64,000 nt of DNA from Calliopum simillimum (GCA_951812925.1 OX638370.1:24481964-24545963), one strand, 5' to 3'. Positions 10,121-21,065 are shown, counted from the stretch's first letter. A program made the numbers and translations. The notes: generated by a model from the letters alone, not told the origin.

Positions 10121-12250
10121 TTTATTTGCTATCAACAAGCATGGATCAGATGACAATTTGGTTTAAACTTACTGTTTAATGTGTTTATGTAAAACACCAA
10201 TAAAGTCCCTAAAACAAGACAACATGCATTTGCGTTAAGAATTTTCCTAGCATACGTTGCTATATTTACCTTTTAGCGTAGATTTGATGAGAATCACAGC
10301 AAAATCCACAGCAGCCATTTTTCAACCGATTTTCAATGAAATCCTTAGGTGATGAAGATAAACCCAATATGCCAAAAAATTATTATATCGAATGCCAAAC
10401 ACGATGTGCTATGTGAGACCTCAATGTACTATATTGTTTTGAAATTGTAGCACAGTGTAATTTTCAGAAATTTTTGCAAGACTAAGACCAAAATCGAGAA
10501 TATGACTTAATGCCCAAGACCAAGGCCAAGACTCAGTATTTAAACCAAAAACAAAACTCAATGTCCAAGACCAAAACTGCTATGGTCTTGATTTGCTCAT
10601 CATTATATATAACCAAACGATACAAAGAGGGACAAAATTAATTTCGTATGATAAATGTGACTTAAAATTTATGTTGTAAATAGATAGAGAACTAGTGAAC
10701 ACTAACAATTTTGGAGCCAGATATTTTGCGAGCAACATTTCAAAATGTCATCCACATAGAATGTAGTCATGTAGAATGTTTAATTTTTTCAACTTAATAT
10801 AATAAATTCGACATCTTCAAGTAAACTTTCTGTGAAAACAAAGTGCAATGTTTTTCATTTTTAATAAAATTCCAGCCATTTCACATTGTGACATTACTTT
10901 TACATAAATACTAAATATTTGTAAATCAATGGGGGTTTTCATAAATTCTGCTTTAAAACACAACATTAGTTGCAATGCCGTCTAATGTAGAGAAATTTTC
11001 GCAAAATTCTGAACGACATATTGCTGCACCCCACACCCCCTCACAACCAATATAGGTCCACTAACAATTTCCACCGCTATGATAAGGTCCACAATATTCC
11101 TACGCTCATTCTATCAAGCAACATAAAATAAAAACTTTTTCTCATTTGTCTCGCATGATACTTTGAAAAGTTGAAGCTTAACAGTAACGCTTACAAATAC
11201 TTAACTAATAATAGCATCAATATGTATACACACACATATATATATTTTGCACACATATAGACAGTTAAGTACAACAAGCAGACATGAGACATAGGCTGCA
11301 TAACAGTTAATTACAAAAGTTTGCCAACACAATAATGAAAAAAACTACAAAAAAACCAAAAACAAATAGCCAAGCCAGAGAAAAAGTTGTAGAGATATAA
11401 TACAAGAGCAATTGACATTTAGAAATATAAAATGAGAACAACGAGGACAGCAGCAGAACAGCGTAGACCAAGTGACATCTGCTTGGCAAAAATGGTTGGG
11501 GAGATGCTCCGCCCTTCCTCTCAAATGAAGGCGAATATGCAACGAACTGCCAGCGAGTTTACACATTTGACACTAAAGCGATAAAAAATAACCAAATCGC
11601 CTGCCTGCGTCAATTAACAGTAAATGACAGTTGTTGCGAATTTTTGACATTTAAGGTTAAATACGAAGTCGTGACAGTTGAGCAGCGCGTACGAAGGCGC
11701 TTTGTTCGCTTGAATACTTGAAATGCAACAATAAAAGTTTTCATGTTTTTATGAGAGTCGATTGAAGTTTTTGAAGTTATTACAATGATCATTTTTAATA
11801 TATGGAAGGAAGCAAGAAAATGGTGGTGATACTAGAAAGCGGAAGTCATAATGATAATGTTGAAGAAAGATAGCAGCATAACATTACAAAGTTTTCACTA
11901 TACAAAGCCTTTTAATTGCTACTGTCAAAAAAAGTTTCAAGTGATGAATGGACGGAATTCAACGAAAGGGCGTGGCGAAGAAGTAATAAGTTCAAGTATT
12001 ATATCTATGTAGAAGGATTTCCATAGAAATGCACTAATAAATTATGCAAAACGGCCAAAGCATTGCGTACAATAAAAAGTGGGCGAAAATGTACAAGTAG
12101 GCGTGGCAACTTTTAAAGCAGCATAAACTCTGTTTCGGAATAGAACTAAATGAGACTTTATACAAAAATAAACAGTCACATCGGCATAACCCAAAAGATT
12201 AGCCAGGCACTTTGAAAAGGATTAAGTATTTCAATCCTAATGTACTTAAT
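10121..12250. other. intergenic, no gene supported
   Basis: The sequence is AT-rich and mostly looks single-copy. Near 10480-10590 is a short CCAAGACCAAGGCCAAGACT-type repeat, which has a relative at 51868-51925. Small minus-strand frames at 11307-11792 have no recognisable motif. Confidence 0.5.
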
Positions 12251-13465
12251 ACATGGGTGGTTCTCCAAAAAAAGTCCGAGTGTCAATGTTCCGAGCCTCA
12301 AATGCATGTTTAAATATAAAATTTGATAAAATTTAACTATTTGATACAGATACTTAACCAGAGCTTCTTTGGGAATTGTTGAAAAAACAAAATAATTTTT
12401 AATATTTTACCATGAAATTATAACATAAAGTACTAAAAACTCATTCTCCGTCCTATATTATGATATTACTGTTTTTTGCAACATTTCGTCATTCTCCGTT
12501 TAATCATTCTCCATCATGTTTTGCAACATTTCATCATTCTCCGTTTAGTAACTCTCCACCTGGTTTTTGTGTTAGTTTTGCTAAACTATTATATATATAT
12601 ATTTAAAAACTATTTATTTAAAACACTTAAATAAACTTTTTTTAAGTCCAACATAAATTTTTAGGGTTGCCATCCGGTTATTTTTGAAAATCTTCTATAA
12701 TTCTCACATTTTTTGTCTAAATTGAAATATTTTGTTCCAAAAACGCTCAAATATACTTTTTTTAAATTTAATAAGATTTTCGGGGTTGCCATACGGTATT
12801 TTTTTTTTTTTTTTTGTTAGTTTCCTTAAACCATTTATTTAAAAAAAAAAAATATAATTTATTCTGAAATCACTTAAATAAACTTTTTTTAAAATCCAAC
12901 ATAAAATTTAAGGGTTCCCCCTGATTATTTTCGAAAATCTTATACAATTTCTACTTTTTCAATTTGGTCAAAAAAGTAAGATTAAAATAAATTTTCGAAA
13001 ACAACCGCTCTAAAAATTTTTGTTGGACTTTTTATAAGTTTATTTAACTGTTTTGAGACTAAAATTTTATTTTTATTTTTTAAATATATCGATACCTCCA
13101 ACGTAAAAGTTGATAACTCAAGTTACGTTTTTCGAAATCCACACATTAAGTTCCATCTTGTGTCAAATTTTGGTACCTCTAGCTTGAAATTTGAAGGCCT
13201 GGGCTCTATTTTTGAAGTCGCAACCTAAATTTATTTTATATAGGTTTTCATACAAAAAAACAAAAAAGTTAAAATAAAAAATGCTCATTACTCAATACTA
13301 CGATTTTCGAGTTACCAACTTTTACGTTGGGCGTATCGATATTGTTTGAGCGGAGACTTTCCAAAAAAACATGTGGCAATCCTGAAAGTTTATGTTCATT
13401 TTTTAAAATTATTCTAGAAGTTAAAGTCATCATATTCTATACCTTCAAGTAGTAAGAAAATAAAA
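12251..13465. repeat. AT-rich tandem/dispersed repeat, inverted relative at 22.5-23.0 kb
   Basis: Three units of about 120-128 bases carry 'CACTTAAATAAACTTTTTTT ... GGGTTGCCATCCGG' (near 12638, 12757 and 12885). Upstream are ATTCTCCGTTTAGTAACTCT-type phrases (12480-12560). Both blocks recur in inverse orientation at about 22620-22990 (GGTGGCAACC, GGAGAATGATGAATCGGAG). No coding region was seen. Confidence 0.6.
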
Positions 13466-14125
13466 ACTAGTAAGGGTGGTATCTTTGGCCTGGCCAAAAA
13501 CTAAATACTCTACACTGCATTTCAAGTATATTATTAGGAGAGTATAAGAACAAATTGCTTATATGGGAAGTGCCACGCCCTCACCTCTGAGCTTACCTTG
13601 ATTTTGCGTAGAGCTTGCATTTACTGTCCTGAGTGTTTGAGTAAAATTCGGTTAGGGTTTCTTTAAAAAAATCTTTCAGTATAGCATTTTTAAACTTTCG
13701 TTTATATGGGAGGTGCAACGCCCTCTAATCCTACTTCGCCTACTTTAAGCTCAGAGTTTACATTTAATGTTCTTCGTGTTTGAGTGAAATTTGGTTGGAT
13801 TATCTCAAAAACACTTTCATTATATAATTTTGGAAGATTTGCTTATATGGGAGGTGCCACGCCCTCTAGTCCGAATTCGCCTAGTTTTTGCTCAGACCTT
13901 ATATTTACTTTCTCTGGTATTAATGTGTATTTTGCTTCTGTTATTGCGAATAATGCTGTTTTTATTGCATTTTGAATATATTTTTTGTATGGGCGGTAGG
14001 CGTGTCCGTTGACCGATTTCGTTTATTTTCAATCCCCCGAACTATCTTTTACGACGAAGGCTGTGTACTAAATTTCATTGAATTATGTTGCTCAGTTTTC
14101 CCAAAAAATGTATTTCCACACACAC

Positions 14126-14161
<36 letters not shown>

Positions 14162-14300
14162 ACAGACAGACGGACATGGCTATATCGACTCAGGAGGTGA
14201 CGCTGATCAAGAATATACATACTTTTCCATATCTGCCACGCCTCCTTCTCTGCGTTACAAACGGAAAGACAAATATACCCTGGGTGTAGGGTATAAAAAA
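13466..14300 (-). mobile_element. DINE-1/mini-me-like element, copy B, both ends present
   Basis: Read on the minus strand, it starts at TATACCCTACACCCAGGGTA (about 14294) and ends in CCCTTACTAGT at 13466. CTAG near a small palindrome (GGCCTGGCC, 13488-13496) is a Helitron/Helentron-type 3' end. Three ~140-bp units (starts near 13557, 13700 and 13838) precede the ATGGGCGGTAGGCGTGTCCG block. A CCAG microsatellite of about nine repeats lies at 14125-14162, next to the core with GGCTATATCGACTCAGGAGG. In known INE-1/mini-me elements this place holds a GTCY microsatellite. Frames of Gln-Pro-Ala-Ser repeats crossing the microsatellite are spurious. Confidence 0.65.
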
Positions 14301-14673
14301 TGTGGGGACAAGTGAAGGCATGTTTTGGTACAATGTTCGGAGATTTACCCATATACAATGTAAATGAGTAGACTCATAATAAGACTCTTTGAAATTTCAT
14401 ATCAATCATATAACACACTGGACTGTGTTAATTCTCTTCGCAATATGCCAATTTTTCTCAGCAATGTGTGAAACTTTACACAGGCACATTGATGGCTCTC
14501 TCTTTTCAGTTTCTACGTGGAATTTTTACACATCTCATGAAAATTTTGTCTCTATTTTCGATTAGGGAAACAATAAGAACACCATAGATTAATAGAAAAC
14601 ACAAGAAATTTATTGAGTTATATTTTTCAAAGCACGTTTCAATTGAAAAAGTGGAAAAGATTTTCTATTTATT
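14301..14673. other. intergenic flank of the BEL insertion
   Basis: The segment 14301-14350 (TGTGGGGACAAG ... GGAGATTTACCCAT) recurs in inverse at 22500-22555. The rest appears single-copy. Confidence 0.5.
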
Positions 14674-14678
14674 GGTAT

Positions 14679-15000
14679 TGTTTATGAAAAATATTAAGTT
14701 TTATCCTAAGTTTATTTGACTAGAATTTGAATTCTTTAATTTTGAAAATTTTGCTATTTAATAATTTAGTTTACACCGCCACTGGTTGTTTTTTCTACTA
14801 TTTAAAGAACCGTAAAATCATTCGAGTAATTCTTCTTTCTATTTTGCTTTTCACCTAACTGTTAAATCATACGATTCTAATACTCTCAGTGGCGCATAGC
14901 AATGTAACATTTTAAGCTAGTCATAAGAAATTTGACAAAAATAAATTAGTCTGTTATGAAACGTTAAACTCAACGCAACTACTTAGTTTGTTCTTAGACA
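14679..15000 (+). repeat. 5' LTR of BEL element
   Basis: This is a 322-bp LTR starting TGTTTATGAAAAATATTAAG and ending GTTCTTAGACA. It is identical to 20739-21060. An arthropod initiator TCAGT at 14886-14890 is a candidate start of transcription, and AATAAA at 14939-14944 a candidate polyadenylation signal about 50 bases downstream. This would leave a short R region. No good TATA box is evident. Confidence 0.95.
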
Positions 15001-15005
15001 TTTTT

Positions 15006-15023
15006 TGGTGACCCCGACGTGAT
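15006..15023 (+). promoter_or_regulatory. primer-binding site, tRNA-Trp type
   Basis: TGGTGACCCCGACGTGAT lies five bases after the 5' LTR. It is complementary to the 3' end of eukaryotic tRNA-Trp including CCA (recalled sequence). This tRNA would prime minus-strand DNA synthesis. Confidence 0.75.
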
Positions 15024-15263
15024 CGTTGTCGCGTTAAAGAGAGTTAAATTTTATTTTCTATTACCGCGCTTAATAGTAAAAAACAAAAACAAAATTGTGT
15101 GTTTTAATTGTGGCTGCTTATTACTGCGCATAATAAAAAAAAAAACATTGTGTATATATATATTGTTGTTGCGTTGAAAACATACATACGAGCATAACTG
15201 TTTGCAAATTCTTTTGCCCAGCTGCATAAAGCTTCACATACAACTTGTGAAAAAACAAAAAAA

Positions 15264-15375
15264 AACTAAAATAGTGTTTTAACTATCGAAGTGCTCCTCA
15301 ACTGGATTTTGTTAAAAAAAAACTAAAAAAGTGTTTTTACTGTTGAAGTGCTCCTCAACTGGATTTTATTATAAA
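15264..15375 (+). repeat. 57-base tandem duplication in the BEL leader
   Basis: GTGCTCCTCAACTGGATTTT occurs at 15291-15310 and again at 15348-15367, with similar flanks. It lies in the untranslated leader before the Gag-Pol start, where packaging or translation signals usually sit. Its function is unknown. Confidence 0.7.
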
Positions 15376-15411
15376 AATTAAAGTGTGTAAAAAAAACTTC
15401 CTAAGTAAATT

Positions 15412-18400
15412 ATGGCTACCATCGATACTCTACGGAATAAAAGAACCTATCTAAAGGGAACTGCAACCAGGTTGGAAAAGTTTTTGAGCCAAATTACTAC
15501 CGAAACGTCGCTTTTTGAAATACGAACCAGATTAGAAAATTTGGAGAAAATATACGATAATTTTCAATCGTTGGATATTGAGATGGCTGCTCTTGATGAA
15601 GATGTACCGGAACGTGATACTGAATTAGAAGAATTTGAAGAGAGATATTTTCAAATGAAAGCGAAGTTCAGTGAAATTATTGATGCCAAGCTGCTTGCTG
15701 CAAATGTTAATAGTGATCCCCTCAACTCAACAACAACGCATCAAGATGCTATGCAGAAACTGTTGGAGTCCCAAACATCTTTTTTGGAAAAATTGACAGC
15801 GCTACAACCGCCATTAGCAAATGTTGGTGCTACGACTTCGTCACCTACCGCGAACACCGCTGCCCCAGCTGCTGATATACGACTTCCTAAGCTGAATATT
15901 CCAATATTTGAAGGTAACTACTCTGAATTTAGATCATTCTTTGATTTATTCAACAGCTCAGTGCATAACAACCATACATTGACTGCATCACAGAAGTTTC
16001 AATATCTGAAAGGGTTGTTAAAGGGTGAGCCTGCCATGCTTATACGACATCTTGCTGTGTCAGATCAAAACTACGAGGAAGCCATAAAAAAGATTCAAGA
16101 TCGTTATGATAAGCCTTCACTGGTTATTGATTCTTTAATCGAAACATTTTTATCTATATCTAAAGCAGATGACTCTCAAGGTCTTCGAAACGTATCGAAT
16201 ATTGCTGATGAAGTTATACGTGGGCTTAGAGCGCAAGGCGAGGAAGCAGAGAAACGTGATCCGTGGCTGATACATCTTTTACTTAAAAAAGTCGATAGAG
16301 AAACTCATCATTCTTGGGCTGAGCATTGTAGTAAAACTACATTTCCTACGCTGGAGAATTTTATCATTTTCATCAATGAACGTTGTGATGCATTAGAACG
16401 TGTTCCAACTCCAATTGAAAAGCAACGCGCTGGCGGAACACAATCTAAAATTAAATCCGTCAGAACTTATTCTGGCTACATGAAACGATCCTGTTTTGTG
16501 TGCTCTCAAGACCACCATCTTGCCTATTGCCCTACGTTTATCAAGATGTCTACGCCCAATCGCATAAATTTTGTAAAAGAGAAAAGATTGTGTTTTAATT
16601 GTTTGAAGCAGGGACATTCAGTACAAAATTGTCCATCTAAACACCTTTGTGAATTTTGCAAAGGTCATCATCATTCTTATATTCATCTAGAGCGAAATTC
16701 TAACTACAATACGGTCGCAGCTGCCATGGTGAAAAAAGTGGATTCTCTCCCCACTAAGGATGAGAAAAAATCGAGTGAACTGCCTAAAAAAGTCGAAGCT
16801 ACAATAGATGCTGTAACTACATCAATCAATCTTGCTGCCACATCTGAGGTAAGAAATCTAAATATGCTTTTGCCCACTGCTAGGGTTTTTGTTAAGGACA
16901 ACATGGGTTGCTTCCAAGGCTGTAATATTCTATTGGACTCTGGATGCCAGAACACGTTGATTTCCGAGCGGTGTGCAAATAGACTTGGATTACAACGATC
17001 TGCCTCTAAAATATTTATCCACGGATTGGGAAATAACAAGGCTGGTGCAACACGGGGTATAGTCGAGCTTCAGGTAAAATCTATTTATAATTCTGAAAGT
17101 GTTGTCATGCTAGCCCATGTTTTTAAGAGTCTTACATCTCAATTGCCATGTTCTTCGCTTACAATAAACTATTGGGAAGATATAAAAAATCTGTCTCTTG
17201 CTGATCCCAAATTTGATACTCCAAAGGATATTGACATCCTTGTAGGATATGACTATTTCTTTACTCTATTAAAAGAAGGGCGTATTGTTAAAAATGGTAA
17301 TTTGCTAGCTCAAAATACAATCTTTGGCTATGTTGTTTGTGGAGGTTGTACGTCTGAAAACACCTTTAGTACTTGCCACATAATGACTCAAAATATACCT
17401 GAAGTTGATTTGAACCAAACTTTGCAACTATTTTGGAAACTTGAAAGCGTCCCTCAGATGACTACTACTTTGACTGCTGAAGATCAGCAAGCTGAAGACT
17501 TTTATAAATCTACTACTATCCGTGCTGATAGATATTCAGTCAGACTTCCATTTGTGAAAAATCCTGAAACTGGTAAATCCTATGCGGGGGCCTTAAGACG
17601 ACTACTGTCTATGGAAAGGAAATTTAAATCTAATCCTGATTTAAAACTATCCTATACAGAATTTATGAGTGAATACTTGTCACTGGGTCATATGAAACTT
17701 GTTCCCCAGGAGGAAATAAATCGTCCGTCCGAAAACGTTTATTACTTGCCTCACCATGCTGTTCTTAGAGAAAATTCTTTAACCACAAAACTAAGAGTGG
17801 TATTTGATGGTTCTGCTAAATCATCTAATGGAAAATCGCTAAATGACAATTTACTAAAAGGACCAATTTTGCAACAAGACTTAATAGCTGTTCTTTTGAG
17901 ATATCGTTGTAAGAAGTACTGCTTTTCGGCAGACATTCAACAAATGTTTCGAATGATAAATGTACAAGAATGTGATCAGGACTATCAGCGCATTTTATGG
18001 CGAAATTCACCTAATGAGGAAGTTCAACATTATCGATTAACTACTGTAACTTATGGCACGCGTCCCGCACCCTATCTTTCTATTCGCACTCTCCTACAGC
18101 TGAGTGATGACGAGCATAATCGGTACCCTATGGCTAGTGAAGCTGTTAAAAATTCATTTTATGTTGACGATTGTATGGCAGGCTCCAATACCCTAAAAGA
18201 AGCTCAAGAGCTAGCAGAACAATTAAATAATTTGCTTACGGCTGGCGGTTTCCACTTAAGGAAGTGGGCCACAAATCAGAGTAGTATTCTTCAAAAGATT
18301 CCAGATAGTGAGAAAATTTATAGCATGGTCGATGTGCCATCGGATATGACAGTATGCCTCCTTGGCGTTATTTGGAATCCTATGACTGATTGTTTTTCGT

Positions 18401-20715
18401 ATAAGGTAAAAGAAAATCAATATTGCCTTAACACCAAAAGGAACCTGCTTTCCGAGATTTCGAAAATTTTTGACCCACTTGGCTGGATATCACCTGCAAT
18501 TATAGCTGTGAAAATAATTATACAGCGACTATGGCTATCCAAACTGGAATGGGATGAGCTGTTGCCTGCTGACATTTTAGACGAAGTCAAACTACTATTT
18601 TCAGAGTTTTATTTACTTAATAACATTAATATAAAACGACTTATTTTTTCCACAGAGCCAGTTGTAACCTTTCATGGATTCTGTGATGCCTCCAGCTTAG
18701 CCTATGCTGCAGTCATTTATTGTCGAAAAACGTCAGCAGATGGACAAGTGTCAACTAACATCGTCATATCTAAAACCAAGGTGGCTCCAATGGCCTCACT
18801 TTCAATTCCCAGGCTGGAACTTTGTGCAGCGTATTTGTTAACTCAACTGTTTGAATATTTAGCATCTGTCATTAACTTGAAATTAAATGAAGTGGTTTGC
18901 TGGTCTGATAGCAAAACCGTTTTAGCCTGGTTGTCTTCACATCCATCGAAGTGGAAAACTTTTATTAGTCATCGAACATCCTACATCTTAGAAACTGTTC
19001 CCAGTGCGCAATGGCGATATGTTCCCAGCAAACAGAATCCAGCCGATGCTGCTAGTAGAGGTGTAAGATCCAGCTTCTTAATTAATGATAAATTATGGTT
19101 TAATGGTCCATCGTGGTTGCTTATGGAGGAAAATTGGTGGCCACTATCCGAACCTCAGGATAATATTACAAGTGAAGAACTTCGTCCAGTAAATCATGTG
19201 GCTCTAGCTTCAGCTACTTACGATCCGGACTCCGTTAGCAGAATAAACAACAGAATTTCCAGTTGGGCTAAAATGGTGCGAGTACTAGCTTACTGCATAC
19301 GATATGTCAACATTCTCAAAAATAAGTGCAGAGACACCTCACCTCTCAAAGTCAAAGAACTTAAGTTTGCTGAACTAAAATTGTATAAATACTATCAAGC
19401 GGTTGACTTTTTTGAGATTATGTCGTCTATTCAGCAAGGTCAAGCTACCCTAACTAACAAAAAACTACGGAAACTTTCACCATTCGTGGATGCTGATGGG
19501 CTGCTGCGTGTTGGCGGAAGATTAACTAAAGCTGACCTACCTTATGACAGTCAGCATCAAATAATTCTTCATAAAGACAGCCCAATCGTTCGGAAAATTG
19601 TTCACGATTTGCACGTGAAAAATCTTCATAGCGGAATTACTTTGTTGTTCGCTACACTGCGGCAAAAATATTGGATAATTGGTGCTAGTGAAATTGTTAA
19701 AACTGTAATTCGCCAGTGTGGAGCTTGCACTCGCTTTAGTGCACGAGCTCAAGAGCAACTTATGGGCGACTTGCCCAAATTTCGTGTCAACGCTGCCTTT
19801 CCATTTTACGAAGTTGGATGCGACTATGCTGGGCCTATATTGTATAAGCAGCACAGTGGCAGAAAGGCCCCGAAAGTCAAAGCATATGTTGCAGTCTTTA
19901 TCTGCTTAGTGACCAAAGCTGTTCACCTAGAACTTGTCTCCGATTTGAGTACCGATGCCTTCTTAGCCGCTCTCGATCGATTTGTTGCTAGACGTGGTCT
20001 GTGTGGTCATATACACAGCGATAATGGAACTAATTTTCAAGGAGCTGCCAGAAAGCTGAATGAAATTCACAAAATGGTAACTTCTTTTGAATCTAATAAT
20101 GATATTTCGAATTTTTTATCTTCAAAGGGTATTCAGTGGCACTTCATACCACCAAATACGCCACATTTCGGTGGGTTATGGGAGTCTACAGTCAAGTCTA
20201 TGAAGTTTCATCTAAGAAGAACTATGGGTCAAGCTACACTAAACTTTGAGGAATTATCAACTCTCCTAGCTAGAATTGAGGCTATATTAAATTCGAGGCC
20301 TTTAGTCCAAGCTGATTCTGATGACGTCCCCTATATAACGCCTGGACATTTCTTAGTTGGAAGGCCCCTGAACTCGTTGCCAGAAGCAGACATAACTCAT
20401 CTCAAAACTGGGTTATTATCTAAATGGAGATTGGTTCAACAATTAACTCAATATTTTTGGTCTCGCTGGTCAACTGATTATTTGCTGTCACTTCAACCAA
20501 AATCTAAATGGTTGAAAGAAAAATCTAATCTTATTATTGGTGACGTCGTCCTGATACGTGAAGATAATCTACCTCCCGCTTGCTGGAAACTTGGCCGTGT
20601 AATCGAAACCCATGCTGGATCCGATGGGCTCGTCAGAGTTGTCACTATCAAAACTGAGAATTCAACTTTCAAGAGGCCAGTTGCTAAACTTCATCAATTG
20701 CCAAAGGAATGTTGA
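15412..20715 (+). CDS. BEL/Pao Gag-Pol polyprotein, intact
   Basis: This single 1767-residue frame encodes capsid and all enzymes for reverse transcription and integration in the cell. Residues ~1-130 are coiled-coil-like, and ~156-310 match the Gag DUF1759 region (LPKLNIPIFEG). Two CCHC-type zinc knuckles start near C361 and C394. The aspartic protease has D509-S-G. The reverse transcriptase has D841 (FSADIQQ) and Y917-V-D-D, followed by the Pao peptidase_A17-type region. RNase H acids are D1092, E1136 and D1166. The integrase zinc finger is H1401/H1406 with C1436/C1439, and its catalytic acids are D1471, D1537 and E1591, with 53 residues between the last two. A C-terminal DUF5641-like domain follows (~1680-1755). 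The ATG at 15412 is the first of the long frame. There is no frameshift between Gag and Pol and no envelope gene. Confidence 0.95.
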   Translation: MATIDTLRNKRTYLKGTATRLEKFLSQITTETSLFEIRTRLENLEKIYDNFQSLDIEMAALDEDVPERDTELEEFEERYFQMKAKFSEIIDAKLLAANVNSDPLNSTTTHQDAMQKLLESQTSFLEKLTALQPPLANVGATTSSPTANTAAPAADIRLPKLNIPIFEGNYSEFRSFFDLFNSSVHNNHTLTASQKFQYLKGLLKGEPAMLIRHLAVSDQNYEEAIKKIQDRYDKPSLVIDSLIETFLSISKADDSQGLRNVSNIADEVIRGLRAQGEEAEKRDPWLIHLLLKKVDRETHHSWAEHCSKTTFPTLENFIIFINERCDALERVPTPIEKQRAGGTQSKIKSVRTYSGYMKRSCFVCSQDHHLAYCPTFIKMSTPNRINFVKEKRLCFNCLKQGHSVQNCPSKHLCEFCKGHHHSYIHLERNSNYNTVAAAMVKKVDSLPTKDEKKSSELPKKVEATIDAVTTSINLAATSEVRNLNMLLPTARVFVKDNMGCFQGCNILLDSGCQNTLISERCANRLGLQRSASKIFIHGLGNNKAGATRGIVELQVKSIYNSESVVMLAHVFKSLTSQLPCSSLTINYWEDIKNLSLADPKFDTPKDIDILVGYDYFFTLLKEGRIVKNGNLLAQNTIFGYVVCGGCTSENTFSTCHIMTQNIPEVDLNQTLQLFWKLESVPQMTTTLTAEDQQAEDFYKSTTIRADRYSVRLPFVKNPETGKSYAGALRRLLSMERKFKSNPDLKLSYTEFMSEYLSLGHMKLVPQEEINRPSENVYYLPHHAVLRENSLTTKLRVVFDGSAKSSNGKSLNDNLLKGPILQQDLIAVLLRYRCKKYCFSADIQQMFRMINVQECDQDYQRILWRNSPNEEVQHYRLTTVTYGTRPAPYLSIRTLLQLSDDEHNRYPMASEAVKNSFYVDDCMAGSNTLKEAQELAEQLNNLLTAGGFHLRKWATNQSSILQKIPDSEKIYSMVDVPSDMTVCLLGVIWNPMTDCFSYKVKENQYCLNTKRNLLSEISKIFDPLGWISPAIIAVKIIIQRLWLSKLEWDELLPADILDEVKLLFSEFYLLNNINIKRLIFSTEPVVTFHGFCDASSLAYAAVIYCRKTSADGQVSTNIVISKTKVAPMASLSIPRLELCAAYLLTQLFEYLASVINLKLNEVVCWSDSKTVLAWLSSHPSKWKTFISHRTSYILETVPSAQWRYVPSKQNPADAASRGVRSSFLINDKLWFNGPSWLLMEENWWPLSEPQDNITSEELRPVNHVALASATYDPDSVSRINNRISSWAKMVRVLAYCIRYVNILKNKCRDTSPLKVKELKFAELKLYKYYQAVDFFEIMSSIQQGQATLTNKKLRKLSPFVDADGLLRVGGRLTKADLPYDSQHQIILHKDSPIVRKIVHDLHVKNLHSGITLLFATLRQKYWIIGASEIVKTVIRQCGACTRFSARAQEQLMGDLPKFRVNAAFPFYEVGCDYAGPILYKQHSGRKAPKVKAYVAVFICLVTKAVHLELVSDLSTDAFLAALDRFVARRGLCGHIHSDNGTNFQGAARKLNEIHKMVTSFESNNDISNFLSSKGIQWHFIPPNTPHFGGLWESTVKSMKFHLRRTMGQATLNFEELSTLLARIEAILNSRPLVQADSDDVPYITPGHFLVGRPLNSLPEADITHLKTGLLSKWRLVQQLTQYFWSRWSTDYLLSLQPKSKWLKEKSNLIIGDVVLIREDNLPPACWKLGRVIETHAGSDGLVRVVTIKTENSTFKRPVAKLHQLPKEC

Positions 20716-20724
20716 ACGCCGTTC

Positions 20725-20738
20725 AAGGCTGGCGGTTA
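20725..20738 (+). promoter_or_regulatory. purine-rich tract before 3' LTR
   Basis: AAGGCTGGCGGTTA directly precedes the 3' LTR, where the plus-strand primer should lie. It is short and not purely purine, as is common in BEL elements. It starts ten bases after the Gag-Pol stop. Confidence 0.5.
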
Positions 20739-21060
20739 TGTTTATGAAAAATATTAAGTTTTATCCTAAGTTTATTTGACTAGAATTTGAATTCTTTAAT
20801 TTTGAAAATTTTGCTATTTAATAATTTAGTTTACACCGCCACTGGTTGTTTTTTCTACTATTTAAAGAACCGTAAAATCATTCGAGTAATTCTTCTTTCT
20901 ATTTTGCTTTTCACCTAACTGTTAAATCATACGATTCTAATACTCTCAGTGGCGCATAGCAATGTAACATTTTAAGCTAGTCATAAGAAATTTGACAAAA
21001 ATAAATTAGTCTGTTATGAAACGTTAAACTCAACGCAACTACTTAGTTTGTTCTTAGACA
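20739..21060 (+). repeat. 3' LTR of BEL element
   Basis: It is identical over 322 bp to 14679-15000. The initiator-like TCAGT is at 20946-20950 and AATAAA at 20999-21004. Confidence 0.95.
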
Positions 21061-21065
21061 GGTAT

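Larger units (their letters stand above)
14674..21065 (+). mobile_element. complete BEL/Pao LTR retrotransposon, very recent insertion
   Basis: The element spans 14679-21060, flanked by the 5-bp duplication GGTAT (14674-14678 and 21061-21065). Its two 322-bp LTRs read identically throughout and have TG...CA ends. In order it has a tRNA-Trp-type primer-binding site, a ~390-base leader, one intact 1767-codon Gag-Pol frame, a short purine-rich tract and the 3' LTR. There is no envelope gene. Identical LTRs, an exact duplication and an open frame together mean insertion was recent; the copy may still be able to move. The domain order protease, reverse transcriptase, RNase H, integrase and the Pao-type domains place it in BEL/Pao rather than Gypsy or Copia. 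Confidence 0.95.

Noticed and set aside
11307..11792. Overlapping minus-strand frames of 60-73 codons
   Set aside because: No domain, signal peptide with sensible mature protein, or splice context; consistent with chance.
13784..14358. Overlapping frames with repeated Gln-Pro-Ala-Ser and Leu-Ala-Gly-Trp
   Set aside because: They are translations of the CCAG microsatellite inside the DINE-like copy, in several frames and on both strands.
20716..20738. Possible envelope gene after BEL Pol
   Set aside because: Only 23 bases separate the Gag-Pol stop from the 3' LTR.
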